Positions 53,875 to 62,249 of a DNA stretch of 64,000 nt are shown here, piece by piece. The stretch spans positions 1 through 64,000 of the forward strand of contig NZ_CAMFJS010000011.1 in NCBI RefSeq assembly GCF_945956965.1, in the 5' to 3' direction. Made by a program: the position numbers and the translations under genes. This DNA comes from an uncultured Roseateles sp. (GTDB lineage Bacteria > Pseudomonadota > Gammaproteobacteria > Burkholderiales > Burkholderiaceae_C). The number at the start of each line of letters is the position of its first letter. Position 1 is the first letter of the stretch. The notes beneath the pieces are model-generated. The model had not been told where the DNA came from. It searched no databases and worked only from the letters and a program-made list of their open reading frames with translations.

Positions 53875-54840
53875 TCAATTCAAGGCCATGCTCAGCTTGC
53901 GGCGGTACTGGTCCAGCACCGGGTCGCTGGGGGGCAGCACGGTGTGGCCGGCCAGCTCCAGAGTGGCCTTGACGTCAGCGCCTGGCTTGGTGGCCGCGGG
54001 CTTGGGCGCGGGCTTGGTCATCAACTCCAGAATGGCCACATAGGTGATGCGCGCCAAGCCGTTGTTCCAGGCCTTGTCGCGCATGATGATTTCCAGCAAC
54101 TCATCCATCGCGCCGGTGAAATCATGGCCGGCCATCAGGCCTTGGGCCAAGGCGAAGCGGGCGTCGAAATCGCGCTTGTTGCTGGCGATCGCGGCTTGCA
54201 GTTCAGCGGCGTTGAGGCCTTGGGCTGCGCGCTCGCAGGCCGCCAGCCAATGGCCCAGGGCGGCAAAGCGGGCGTGGCGGATGATGGTGTCGGCCGCCTG
54301 TGCCGCCACCGGGGCGAAGGCTTGCTGGGCGGCGGGCAGTTCGCCTTGCTCCAGCAGGGCCTTGATCAAATCGAAGCGGGCCACTTCATTGCTGGGGTCG
54401 GTTTCGACGGCGGCTTGCAGCTTTTGCAGGGCCGAGCTCACATCACCTTCAGCCAGCAGTTCTTCGGCGGCGGCCAGGTCTTCTTGCGCTTCCAGGGCTT
54501 CGCCGCTGGGCACGTATTTGTCGAGGAATTCGCGGATCTGCGCCTCGGGCACCGCGCCCACAAAGCCGTCCACCGGCTGACCGCCAGCAAACATCACGCA
54601 AAAGGGGATGCTCTTGACGCCGAACATCTTGCTCAGCTGCGAGGCGATCTCGGGCACTTCGTCGGCATTGAGCTTGGCCAGGGTAAAGCGGCCGGCATAA
54701 GCCACTTCCAGCTTCTCCAGCACCGGCCCCAGGCTCTTGCAGGGGCCGCACCAGGGTGCCCAGATGTCCAGCAAAACAGGTTGCTGCATCGAACCCTGAA
54801 TCAGCTCGGCTTCAAAATTCTGGAGGGTGATATCGATCAT
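53875..54840 (-). CDS. cnoX: thioredoxin-domain chaperedoxin CnoX (YbbN)
   Basis: 321 residues. An N-terminal thioredoxin fold (1-110) with the redox site WCGPCK (C31, C34), followed by TPR-like repeats (about 118-215) and a C-terminal helical region, as in CnoX/YbbN. E. coli CnoX has lost the first active-site cysteine; here both are present, so this protein should be a functional disulfide reductase as well as a holdase that hands substrates to GroEL or DnaK. Minus-strand single gene, divergent from purE by 174 bases. Confidence 0.92.
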   Translation of the reverse strand: MIDITLQNFEAELIQGSMQQPVLLDIWAPWCGPCKSLGPVLEKLEVAYAGRFTLAKLNADEVPEIASQLSKMFGVKSIPFCVMFAGGQPVDGFVGAVPEAQIREFLDKYVPSGEALEAQEDLAAAEELLAEGDVSSALQKLQAAVETDPSNEVARFDLIKALLEQGELPAAQQAFAPVAAQAADTIIRHARFAALGHWLAACERAAQGLNAAELQAAIASNKRDFDARFALAQGLMAGHDFTGAMDELLEIIMRDKAWNNGLARITYVAILELMTKPAPKPAATKPGADVKATLELAGHTVLPPSDPVLDQYRRKLSMALN

Positions 54841-54946
54841 GGCAGGCGGTGTTGAGCGGTAACGGGTGTTGGCGAGCGCCGGCGTCTTGCTGGCGTCAAG
54901 GTTTGTAAATGCGGCAGTGCGTGCAGGGCAAGTGGCGGCACCCGCC

Positions 54947-54952
54947 TACAAT
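54947..54952 (+). promoter_or_regulatory. -10 element candidate for purE
   Basis: TACAAT, five of six consensus matches, 62 bases before the purE ATG in the cnoX-purE divergent gap. Confidence 0.4.
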
Positions 54953-55014
54953 TCAAGGTTTTCCAGCCCCTGCAAGGTGTAGCGCCTGGGCTGTTCAATT
55001 GAGCGGATTTTCCA

Positions 55015-55512
55015 ATGAGTGCAGCATCTCCTTTGGTTGGCGTGGTGATGGGTTCCAGCAGTGACTGGGACACCATGAAGCAGGCCGCCGACATTCTCGC
55101 CGAGTTCGGCATCCCCTTTGAGGCCAAGGTGGTCAGTGCGCACCGCATGCCCGACGAGATGTTTGCCTATGCCGAGGCCGCTGCTGGCCGGGGCTTGCAA
55201 GCCATCATCGCCGGTGCCGGCGGCGCCGCCCATCTGCCCGGCATGTTGGCCGCCAAGACGGTGGTGCCGGTGCTGGGTGTGCCGGTGGCCAGCCGCCATC
55301 TGCAAGGCGTGGATTCGCTGCATTCCATTGTGCAAATGCCCAAGGGCATCCCGGTTGCCACCTTCGCCATCGGCACTGCGGGTGCCGCCAATGCGGCGCT
55401 GTTCGCCGTGGCCATGCTGGCCAATCACGATGCAGCCCTGCGCGACAAGCTGCAGGCCTACCGCGTGCGCCAGACCGAAGTCGCCAAGGCGATGAGCAAG
55501 GATCTGGTCTGA
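55015..55512 (+). CDS. purE: N5-carboxyaminoimidazole ribonucleotide mutase
   Basis: 165 residues, class I PurE. Converts N5-CAIR to CAIR. The signature [15 protein letters not shown], the SAHRMPDEM loop (H in the active site) and [17 protein letters not shown] are intact. Stop overlaps purK by one base, so PurE and PurK are coupled. Confidence 0.98.
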   Translation: MSAASPLVGVVMGSSSDWDTMKQAADILAEFGIPFEAKVVSAHRMPDEMFAYAEAAAGRGLQAIIAGAGGAAHLPGMLAAKTVVPVLGVPVASRHLQGVDSLHSIVQMPKGIPVATFAIGTAGAANAALFAVAMLANHDAALRDKLQAYRVRQTEVAKAMSKDLV

Positions 55513-56678
55513 TGCAAGCCACCAAGTTGCCGGGTCAAGCCACCCTGGGCGTGATGGGTGGCGGCCAGTTGGGTCGCATGTTTGTGCATGCGGCGCAGGC
55601 CCTGGGCTACCGCACCGTGGTGCTGGACCCCGATGCCGACAGCCCGGCCGGCCTGGTGGCCCATCAGCATATTTGCGCCGATTACGCGGATGCCGCCGGC
55701 CTGGCCGAGTTGGCCGCGCAGTGCGATGCCGTCACCACCGAATTTGAGAACGTGCCCGCGCAAGCGTTGCAGCAACTCGCGCAGACCCGCTTTGTGGCGC
55801 CCGCTGCCGCGGCTGTCGCGATCTGCCAGGACCGCGCGGACGAGAAGGCCCACTTCCAGGCCAGCGGCGTGGCTTGCGCCCCTTATGCGCAGATTCGCGA
55901 TGAGGCTGAGTTGGCGGCCGTGAGCGATGCGCTGCTGCCCGGCATTTTGAAAACCGCCCGCATGGGCTATGACGGCAAGGGCCAGATCCGCGTGCGCAAC
56001 CGCGCCGAGCTGATCGCCGGCTGGGCAGAGCTCAAGCAAGTGCCTTGCGTGCTGGAGCAAATGCTGCCGCTGGCGCTGGAGTTGAGCGTGATCAGCGCCC
56101 GCAACGCGGCCGGTCAAATCGTGCAGTTCCCGGTGCAGCAGAACTTGCACCGCGATGGCATTCTGGCCGTCACGCAAGTGCCCGCCCCTGCTGTCAGCGC
56201 GGAATTGGCCGCACAGGCTTTGGCCGCGGCCGCGCGCATCGCCACCGAGCTGAACTATGTGGGCGTGCTCTGCGTGGAGTTCTTTGTGCTGCAGGACGGC
56301 CGCCTGGTGGTCAACGAGATGGCGCCGCGCCCGCACAACTCCGGCCACTACACCATGAATGCCTGTGATGTCTCGCAGTTCGATTTGCAGGTGCGTGCCA
56401 TGGCCGGCCTGGCCCTGAATCAGCCGCGCCTGCATTCGCCCACTGTGATGTTGAATTTGCTGGGCGATCTGTGGTTCGATGCCCACGGGCAAGAGCGCAC
56501 ACCCGCGTGGGCCCAGGTGCTGGCACTGCCCGGCACCCATTTGCATCTGTACGGCAAGGCTTCGGCCCGCCCTGGCCGCAAGATGGGCCATCTCAACATC
56601 ACCGCCGCCACGGCGGCCGAAGCCGAGGCCACGGCGCGTGCCGCCGCCGCGCTGCTCGGCCTGCCCACGCAGTGGTAA
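55512..56678 (+). CDS. purK: N5-carboxyaminoimidazole ribonucleotide synthase
   Basis: 388 residues, ATP-grasp fold. Carboxylates AIR with bicarbonate. [12 protein letters not shown] (dinucleotide-like loop), [20 protein letters not shown] (ATP loop) and [16 protein letters not shown] (metal/active site) are intact. Directly coupled to purE upstream and overlapping or adjacent to tsaC downstream. Confidence 0.98.
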   Translation: MQATKLPGQATLGVMGGGQLGRMFVHAAQALGYRTVVLDPDADSPAGLVAHQHICADYADAAGLAELAAQCDAVTTEFENVPAQALQQLAQTRFVAPAAAAVAICQDRADEKAHFQASGVACAPYAQIRDEAELAAVSDALLPGILKTARMGYDGKGQIRVRNRAELIAGWAELKQVPCVLEQMLPLALELSVISARNAAGQIVQFPVQQNLHRDGILAVTQVPAPAVSAELAAQALAAAARIATELNYVGVLCVEFFVLQDGRLVVNEMAPRPHNSGHYTMNACDVSQFDLQVRAMAGLALNQPRLHSPTVMLNLLGDLWFDAHGQERTPAWAQVLALPGTHLHLYGKASARPGRKMGHLNITAATAAEAEATARAAAALLGLPTQW

Positions 56679-56698
56679 CAGCGCCCAGCGCCACGCCC

Positions 56699-57700
56699 AT
56701 GTTGTTGGACGGACAAGACCCGCAAGCCCTGGCCCAGGCCGCCGCGGCCCTGGCGGCCGGTGAGCTGGTGGCCTTCCCGACCGAAACGGTCTATGGCCTG
56801 GGCGCACGCGCCGATGTGGACACGGCCGTGGCCAAGATTTTTGCGGCCAAGGGCCGGCCGGCCGATCACCCCTTGATCGTGCATGTGCTGGACGCTGCCG
56901 ATGCCGCGCAGTTCGCCCTGGCCTTACCGCCGGCGGCGCAGCGTCTCATGGCCGCTTTCTGGCCTGGCCCGCTGACGGTGATCGTCAAACGCCAGCCCGG
57001 CATGGCCACCGCCGCGGCGGGCGGGCAAGACAGCATCGGCCTGCGCTGCCCGGCGCACCCGGTGGCGCGCGCCTTGCTGGCGGCCGCGCGCGAGCGCGGC
57101 GTGGCCGGTGTGGCAGCACCCAGCGCCAACCGCTTTGGCCGAGTTAGCCCGACGCAGGCGCAGCATGTGGCGGATGAGTTCGAGCCCGGCTTGCTGGTGC
57201 TGGACGGTGGCGACTGCGAGGTGGGCATCGAGTCCAGCATCGTCGACTGCTCGCGCGAGCGGCCGGTCTTGCTGCGCCCCGGCGTGCTGACGCCGCAGCA
57301 AATCGAGGCCGCGCTGGGCGAGCCCCTGGCGCCCGCGCATCAGGGCGACCCGGCCGCGCCGCGTGCCTCCGGCACCTTGGTGGCCCACTATGCGCCCCGC
57401 GCTGTGGTGCGCTTGATGAGCAGCCCGGCCCTGGCGCAAGCCCTGGCGGGGGAGTGCCCGCAAGGCCTGGCGGTATATTCACGCGTGGCCCTTGCTGAGG
57501 CGGCGTCAACTGGCTCAGCTATCCTCTGGCGCCAGATGCCCGCCGAGGCCAAAGCCACGGCACATGAGTTGTTTGCAGTTTTGCGAGAGTTGGACGGCGC
57601 TGGCGCCAGCCAGATCTGGATCGAAGCGCCACCTGATGATGCGGCCTGGGATGGGGTCAGAGACCGCCTGTCCCGCGCGGCGGCGGCGTTTGAAGCTTAA
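56699..57700 (+). CDS. tsaC: L-threonylcarbamoyladenylate synthase (Sua5 type)
   Basis: 333 residues from ATG 56699; a GTG at 56672 would add nine residues and overlap purK. Forms threonylcarbamoyl-AMP for the t6A37 modification of tRNA. The YrdC domain (about 1-210) shows FPTETVYGLGA, KIFAAKGRPADHPLIVH and the CPAHPVARALL region, followed by PSANRFGRVSPT. The C-terminal Sua5 domain (about 215-333) makes this the long Sua5 form. TsaB, the partner pathway enzyme, is encoded 1.1 kb downstream. Confidence 0.95.
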   Translation: MLLDGQDPQALAQAAAALAAGELVAFPTETVYGLGARADVDTAVAKIFAAKGRPADHPLIVHVLDAADAAQFALALPPAAQRLMAAFWPGPLTVIVKRQPGMATAAAGGQDSIGLRCPAHPVARALLAAARERGVAGVAAPSANRFGRVSPTQAQHVADEFEPGLLVLDGGDCEVGIESSIVDCSRERPVLLRPGVLTPQQIEAALGEPLAPAHQGDPAAPRASGTLVAHYAPRAVVRLMSSPALAQALAGECPQGLAVYSRVALAEAASTGSAILWRQMPAEAKATAHELFAVLRELDGAGASQIWIEAPPDDAAWDGVRDRLSRAAAAFEA

Positions 57701-57758
57701 GAGCGTCAGCTTGGGGCCTGTGGGCCCGGCTGGCTTGGTTTTTTGGTACGGAGAGTTC

Positions 57759-58745
57759 ATGAAGAGTTTCAAACCTGGCCCGCGTGGCTTTGATGCCCGC
57801 TCGAGTCGCCACGGTCTTGCCGGTCTGGCCTTCGCCGCCCTGACGTCCCTGGCCTTGCTGAGTGGCTGCGGCGGTGGCACTTCGCAGATTGAGCCCTTCG
57901 CACCCACTCGCATCATCAGCTTTGGCGACGAAAGCAGCCTGATCACCAGCGACGGCAAAAAGTACACCATCAACGGCCTCAGCGCCACCACCAGCGCGCT
58001 GGACTGCAGCCTGAATCCGCTGTGGGTGCAGACCCTGGCCACGCATTTCGGCCTGGTGTTCCGCGAATGCAACCCCAACCAGATCGCCACGCCCACCGGC
58101 CTGATGTATGCCATGGCGGGTGGCAAGGTGGCCGATATGAAGAACAAGCTGGACGCGCATTTCGCCGTCAGCACCTTCGGCCCCAAGGACATGGTCACCG
58201 TGATGGTGGGCGCCAACGACATCCTGGAGCTGTACGCCGCCTACCCGGCGCAGAACCAGGCTTCCTTGCTGGACGAGGTGCGTGCCCGCGCCCGCGTGTT
58301 GGCCGACCAGATCAACCGCATCGCCAATGCCAATGGCCGGGTGGTTTTGTCTACCGTGATCGATCAAGGTCAGACCCCGTTCGCGCTGAAAGAGCGTGCG
58401 AGCAAGGGCGACATTGACCGCGCCGCCTTCCTGACCGAGTTGACGCGCGAATTCAATCTCGAAATGCGGGTCAACATCCTCAACGACGGTCGCAAGATCG
58501 GCCTGGTGCTGGCCGACGAGAGCTTGGAGACCGTGGTCAAGTACCCCTCGTCCTTCGGCTTCAGCAATGTGGTCGATGCCGCCTGCTTGACCACGGTGGC
58601 GATCGAGAACTGCACGACCGGCACCCTGATCTCGGACAGCAGTGCCACGACCTGGTTGTGGGCCTCGGACACCTTGATGTCCCCCGGCGGCCAGACGCAG
58701 CTGGCCAATATCGCCCTGCGACGCGCGACCAACAACCCCTTCTGA
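57759..58745 (+). CDS. GDSL/SGNH-like lipoprotein with degenerate catalytic motifs
   Basis: 328 residues. Lipobox LLSGC (C37) after a hydrophobic stretch makes it a lipoprotein. The SGNH fold is indicated by IISFGDESS (block I, 53-60), GAND (151-154, block III) and a late ASDTLMSPGG (302-311, block V). In active GDSL enzymes block I is GDS and block V is DxxH; here a glutamate follows GD and the histidine position is M307. Catalytic activity is therefore uncertain. It could be a surface binding protein or use shifted residues. Start at 57759 with GGAGAG upstream. Confidence 0.8.
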   Translation: MKSFKPGPRGFDARSSRHGLAGLAFAALTSLALLSGCGGGTSQIEPFAPTRIISFGDESSLITSDGKKYTINGLSATTSALDCSLNPLWVQTLATHFGLVFRECNPNQIATPTGLMYAMAGGKVADMKNKLDAHFAVSTFGPKDMVTVMVGANDILELYAAYPAQNQASLLDEVRARARVLADQINRIANANGRVVLSTVIDQGQTPFALKERASKGDIDRAAFLTELTREFNLEMRVNILNDGRKIGLVLADESLETVVKYPSSFGFSNVVDAACLTTVAIENCTTGTLISDSSATTWLWASDTLMSPGGQTQLANIALRRATNNPF

Positions 58746-58763
58746 TCTTTGGGCAGTTCTGCG

Positions 58764-58795
58764 GCCCGGCTGCGGCAACGCGGTCGGGCTTTTTC
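58764..58795 (+). terminator. rho-independent terminator after the GDSL-like gene
   Basis: GCCCGGCTGCG (58764-58774) and CGCGGTCGGGC (58779-58789) pair with one mismatch and one G-U around a GCAA tetraloop, followed by TTTTTC. Confidence 0.8.
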
Positions 58796-58828
58796 ATTGC
58801 GCCACCAACGCCTCGCTACACTGCTTCA

Positions 58829-59581
58829 ATGACCGTTCTGCTGGCTCTCGACAGTTCCACCGAAATCATGACCCTGGCGCTCAGCAGCCCGGCGGGTGAG
58901 GCCTTGTTCGAGGCCGAAGGCGGGGCCAACGCCTCTGCGCGCCTGGTGCCCGAGGCGCTTGCGCTGCTGGCTGGCGCCGGCCTGCGCCTGGCGGATGTTG
59001 ACGCAATTGCTTTCGGGCGTGGACCCGGTGCCTTCACCGGCCTGCGGGCGGCTTGCGCCGTCGTGCAAGGCCTGGCTTTCGGTGCGGCCAAGCCGGTGCT
59101 GGCGATTGATAGCCTGGCCCTGGTGGCCGAGGATGCGCGTCAGCAAGCCGCCTTGGCCGGAGCGCCGCTGAGCGGCCGGGTCTGGGTGGCCATGGATGCA
59201 CGCATGGGCGAGATCTACGCCGCCGCCTTCGAGTGCAGTGCCGACGGTGCCTGGCAAACCGAACAAGCCGCCGCACTCTACAAACCGGCTGACTTGGCCG
59301 CGCATTGGCTGGCGCAAGACCAGTCGTTTGCGCTGGCGGGCTCGGCCTTGACCCCGTTCGCGGCTGAATTGGCGCCGGCTCAAGGCTTGTTCGAAGGCCG
59401 CGCCTGGCCGCAGAGCCGCTCACGCGCCGCGGCCCTGGCCGCCCTGGCGCGCCAGGCCTGGGCGCAGGGAGACTTGCTGGATCCTGCCGAGGCCATGCCT
59501 GTTTATGTGCGTGACAAAGTGGCGCAGACCACGCAGGAGCGCATGGCTCTGCGGGCCACCGCCGCTGCGTCGGCGCCGTGA
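58829..59581 (+). CDS. tsaB: tRNA threonylcarbamoyladenosine biosynthesis protein TsaB
   Basis: 250 residues, ASKHA fold pseudo-ATPase. Works with TsaC, TsaD and TsaE to make t6A37. ALDSSTEIMTLAL, the FGRGPGAFTGLRAA signature and the LAIDSLALVAEDA helix are intact. TACACT ends six bases before the ATG, implying a leaderless mRNA. First of a four-gene group with rimI, a UDG-like gene and midA. Confidence 0.95.
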   Translation: MTVLLALDSSTEIMTLALSSPAGEALFEAEGGANASARLVPEALALLAGAGLRLADVDAIAFGRGPGAFTGLRAACAVVQGLAFGAAKPVLAIDSLALVAEDARQQAALAGAPLSGRVWVAMDARMGEIYAAAFECSADGAWQTEQAAALYKPADLAAHWLAQDQSFALAGSALTPFAAELAPAQGLFEGRAWPQSRSRAAALAALARQAWAQGDLLDPAEAMPVYVRDKVAQTTQERMALRATAAASAP

Positions 59582-59606
59582 GCCATTCTCTGAGTCCGTC
59601 TTTCCC

Positions 59607-60167
59607 ATGAGCGCCTTGCCGAATTCAACGCCCCAGCCGGAAAGCGCAGCTTCTGCGGCAGCTCGCCTGCAATTGCGCGCCCTGAACCCGCTCGACTTGC
59701 CCGCCATCATGGCCATTGAGACCCAGGTCTATGCCCAGCCCTGGAGCGAGGGCAATTTCAGAGATTCGCTGGCCTCCGGCTACGAGGCTTTTGGCCTGTG
59801 GGGATCGGCGGCATCAGCCGGTGCTGCGCAGGCAGACGAATTGCGCGGCTATTGCCTGGCCATGCCCGGCGTGGACGAAATGCATTTGCTCAATATTTCG
59901 GTGCACCCCGCCTACCAAGGCCAGGGCTTGGCGCAAGCCATGTTGAACCACTTGGTGCAGCGCTGCCGCGCCCTGGCTTGCGCCCAGCTGTGGCTGGAAG
60001 TGCGCCACAGCAATCAGCGCGCCCGCATGGTCTACCGCCGTTACGGTTTCAGCGAGGTGGGCTTGCGCCGCGCCTATTACCCGGCCCATCTTGGCCTGCG
60101 TGAAGACGCGGTGCTGATGAGTTTGCCGATTGCGATTGAGCCAGCCGGCCAGGAGCTACAGCCATGA
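59607..60167 (+). CDS. rimI: ribosomal protein S18-alanine N-acetyltransferase
   Basis: 186 residues from MSALPN. GNAT fold; acetylates the N-terminal alanine of S18. After about 20 extra residues the RimI core appears: ETQVYAQPWSEGNF, acetyl-CoA loop SVHPAYQGQGLAQAM and EVRHSNQRARMVYRRYGF. The linkage tsaB-rimI is conserved in many proteobacteria. Stop overlaps the UDG-like gene by four bases. Confidence 0.95.
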   Translation: MSALPNSTPQPESAASAAARLQLRALNPLDLPAIMAIETQVYAQPWSEGNFRDSLASGYEAFGLWGSAASAGAAQADELRGYCLAMPGVDEMHLLNISVHPAYQGQGLAQAMLNHLVQRCRALACAQLWLEVRHSNQRARMVYRRYGFSEVGLRRAYYPAHLGLREDAVLMSLPIAIEPAGQELQP

Positions 60168-61087
60168 CTTGGGACGAGCGTCAATGCGCCATGCTGGCGG
60201 CCATGGGCTTGCGGGTCTGGCCGCGAGCCGAGGCACTGGCCGATGCTGACGAAGCAGTGGCCTCGCAGGCTGAAGCAGAAACTGAGCAGCACTCAGAAGC
60301 TGGAGACGATTCGGCGCCAGCGAGAGGCCATGAACGCGACAGCCGCACCGCGCCAGCGCCAGTCTCACGCCCCTCGGCGCCCGCTGTCGCCGCCGTTCAG
60401 GCCTTGCCCGCCGCGCTGCGCGGCGAGCCTGCGCCTGCTGCTTTGCCAAGCGGCGCCGCCCCCTTGATCGATGCTGCCGCGCTGGATTGGGCGGGCTTGC
60501 AGGCGGCGGCAGAAGCTTGCCGTGCTTGCGCTTTGGGTGAGGGTGGCGCCAAGTTGTTTGGCCAGGGCCAGGCGCCCGGGCCGGGGCCGCGGGTGCATTG
60601 CCTGGTGGTGGTGGATGCCGCGGCTGAGTTGGGCGAGGGCGATGGCCAGTCACCGCTGAGCGGCGAAGCCGGCACCTTGCTCGCCAATTTGCTGCGGGCC
60701 ATGGGGCTGAACCTCAGTCCGTCCGCTGCGGGTGCAGACGCCGGCGACACGCGCCCCTTGGCCTTTGTGACCAGCCCCTTGAAATGCCGGCCCCAGGCGG
60801 GCAAGTCTGCCGCGGCGACGGAGTTGCAGCGCTGCCAGCCCTTGCTGGCGCGGCAGATCGAATTGTTGGCGCCTCAGCTGATCCTGGCCCTGGGGCCTTT
60901 GTCCATCCAGGCGCTGCTGAGCAATCCCGAGCCCCTGGGCCGCCTGCGTGGCCGCGTGCACAGCTATCGCAATATCCCGGTGGTGGTGAGTTACCACCCC
61001 GCCTACCTGCTGCGCCAGCAGGCCGACAAACCGCGCGCCTGGGCCGATCTGTGCCTGGCTCTGGCCAGCCTGGAGGGCCAGCCTTGA
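60164..61087 (+). CDS. family 4 uracil-DNA glycosylase-like protein with N-terminal extension
   Basis: 307 residues. The first 100 are Ala/Glu/Pro-rich and low complexity. The core has the four cysteines of the family 4 [4Fe-4S] cluster (CRAC near 118, KC and RC in the SPLKCRPQ...ELQRCQP segment) and motif B SYHPAYLLRQ. Motif A, usually GEGPG/GEAPG, reads DAAAE here (VVVDAAAELGEG), so uracil excision may be lost or altered. ATGA overlap with rimI and TTGA overlap with midA. DNA repair role is inferred from the fold only. Confidence 0.82.
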   Translation: MTWDERQCAMLAAMGLRVWPRAEALADADEAVASQAEAETEQHSEAGDDSAPARGHERDSRTAPAPVSRPSAPAVAAVQALPAALRGEPAPAALPSGAAPLIDAAALDWAGLQAAAEACRACALGEGGAKLFGQGQAPGPGPRVHCLVVVDAAAELGEGDGQSPLSGEAGTLLANLLRAMGLNLSPSAAGADAGDTRPLAFVTSPLKCRPQAGKSAAATELQRCQPLLARQIELLAPQLILALGPLSIQALLSNPEPLGRLRGRVHSYRNIPVVVSYHPAYLLRQQADKPRAWADLCLALASLEGQP

Positions 61088-62193
61088 AGCCCGGTGACGC
61101 TCAGCCAAGGGGCGAAACAAACGTCCTGGCGCATCTGATTCAGCAAGACATTGCCGCCGCCGGTGGCTGGATTGGCTTCGATCGTTTCATGGCCCAAGCC
61201 CTGTATGCGCCCGGCCTCGGTTATTACAGCGGCGCACGCCCCAAATTCGGCTTGATGCCAGACGGGCCGCAAGGCAGTTCGGACTTCGTCACCGCGCCCG
61301 AAATCTCGCCCCTGTTCGGCCAAGCTTTAGCCGCGCAACTGGCGCAGGCGCTGCAAGTGACCGGCACCCGCACCCTGTGGGAGTTTGGCGCCGGCACCGG
61401 CGCCCTGGCCGAGCAATTGCTGCTGGCGCTGGGCGATCGCATTGATCGCTACTGCATCGTCGATCTGTCCGGCAGCCTGGCCGCCGTTCAGGCCCAGCGC
61501 CTGGCGCGCTGGCAGGGCAAGGTGGAATGGTTGCAGCAGCTGCCCGCCGAGTTTGAAGGCGTGGTGGTCGGCAACGAAGTGCTGGACGCCATGCCAGTGC
61601 AATTGCTGGCCTTTGATGGCCAGGCCTGGGCCGAGCGCGGTGTCGTCTGCCAAGGCGAGGGCTTTGCTTTCGAGGACCGGGCCACGGCCTTGCGTCCGCC
61701 CTTGTTGACGCATGTGCCCGGCAGCGTGACCGAGATTCATCCCCAGGCGGAAGCCTTTGTGCGCACCCTGGCCCAGCAGCTCAAGCGCGGCGCGGTGTTT
61801 TTGCTCGACTACGGCTTCCCCGAGGCCGAGTACTACCACCCGCAGCGCCACGGCGGCACCCTGATGTGCCACCACCTGCACCGCGCCGACCCCGATCCGC
61901 TGCAGCTGGTGGGCGAGAAAGACATCACCAGCCATGTCAACTTCACCGGCATCGCCCTGGCTGGGCAGGAGGCCGGGCTGACGGTGCTGGGTTACTGCAA
62001 CCAGGCCAATTTCCTCATCAACTGCGGCCTGGCCGAGCTGATGGACGCCGCCACCTTGCCTCAGCGCGCCATGGCCCACCGCCTGATTGCCGAGCATGAG
62101 ATGGGCGAGCTGTTCAAGGTGATCGGCTTCGCCTCCGGCGAGGAGTTCGAGGCCCTGGGCTTCGCGCGCGGTGACCGTAGCCATACGCTGTAA
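61084..62193 (+). CDS. midA: SAM-dependent methyltransferase, MidA/NDUFAF7 family
   Basis: 369 residues from a TTG at 61084 that overlaps the upstream stop (TTGA); no ATG precedes the conserved core. The SAM motif is WEFGAGTGALAEQLL; GFDRFMAQALYAPGLGYYS and the YGFPEAEYYHPQRHGGTLMCHHLHR block are characteristic of the MidA family. The human member methylates an arginine of complex I subunit NDUFS2; a similar role toward NuoD is likely but unproven here. Ends the tsaB-rimI-UDG group. Confidence 0.92.
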   Translation: MKPGDAQPRGETNVLAHLIQQDIAAAGGWIGFDRFMAQALYAPGLGYYSGARPKFGLMPDGPQGSSDFVTAPEISPLFGQALAAQLAQALQVTGTRTLWEFGAGTGALAEQLLLALGDRIDRYCIVDLSGSLAAVQAQRLARWQGKVEWLQQLPAEFEGVVVGNEVLDAMPVQLLAFDGQAWAERGVVCQGEGFAFEDRATALRPPLLTHVPGSVTEIHPQAEAFVRTLAQQLKRGAVFLLDYGFPEAEYYHPQRHGGTLMCHHLHRADPDPLQLVGEKDITSHVNFTGIALAGQEAGLTVLGYCNQANFLINCGLAELMDAATLPQRAMAHRLIAEHEMGELFKVIGFASGEEFEALGFARGDRSHTL

Positions 62194-62249
62194 GGGCTGC
62201 AGGCCCTGCGCCTTAGCCGCGCTGGGCTAACCGAAATGAAGGCAATCGC

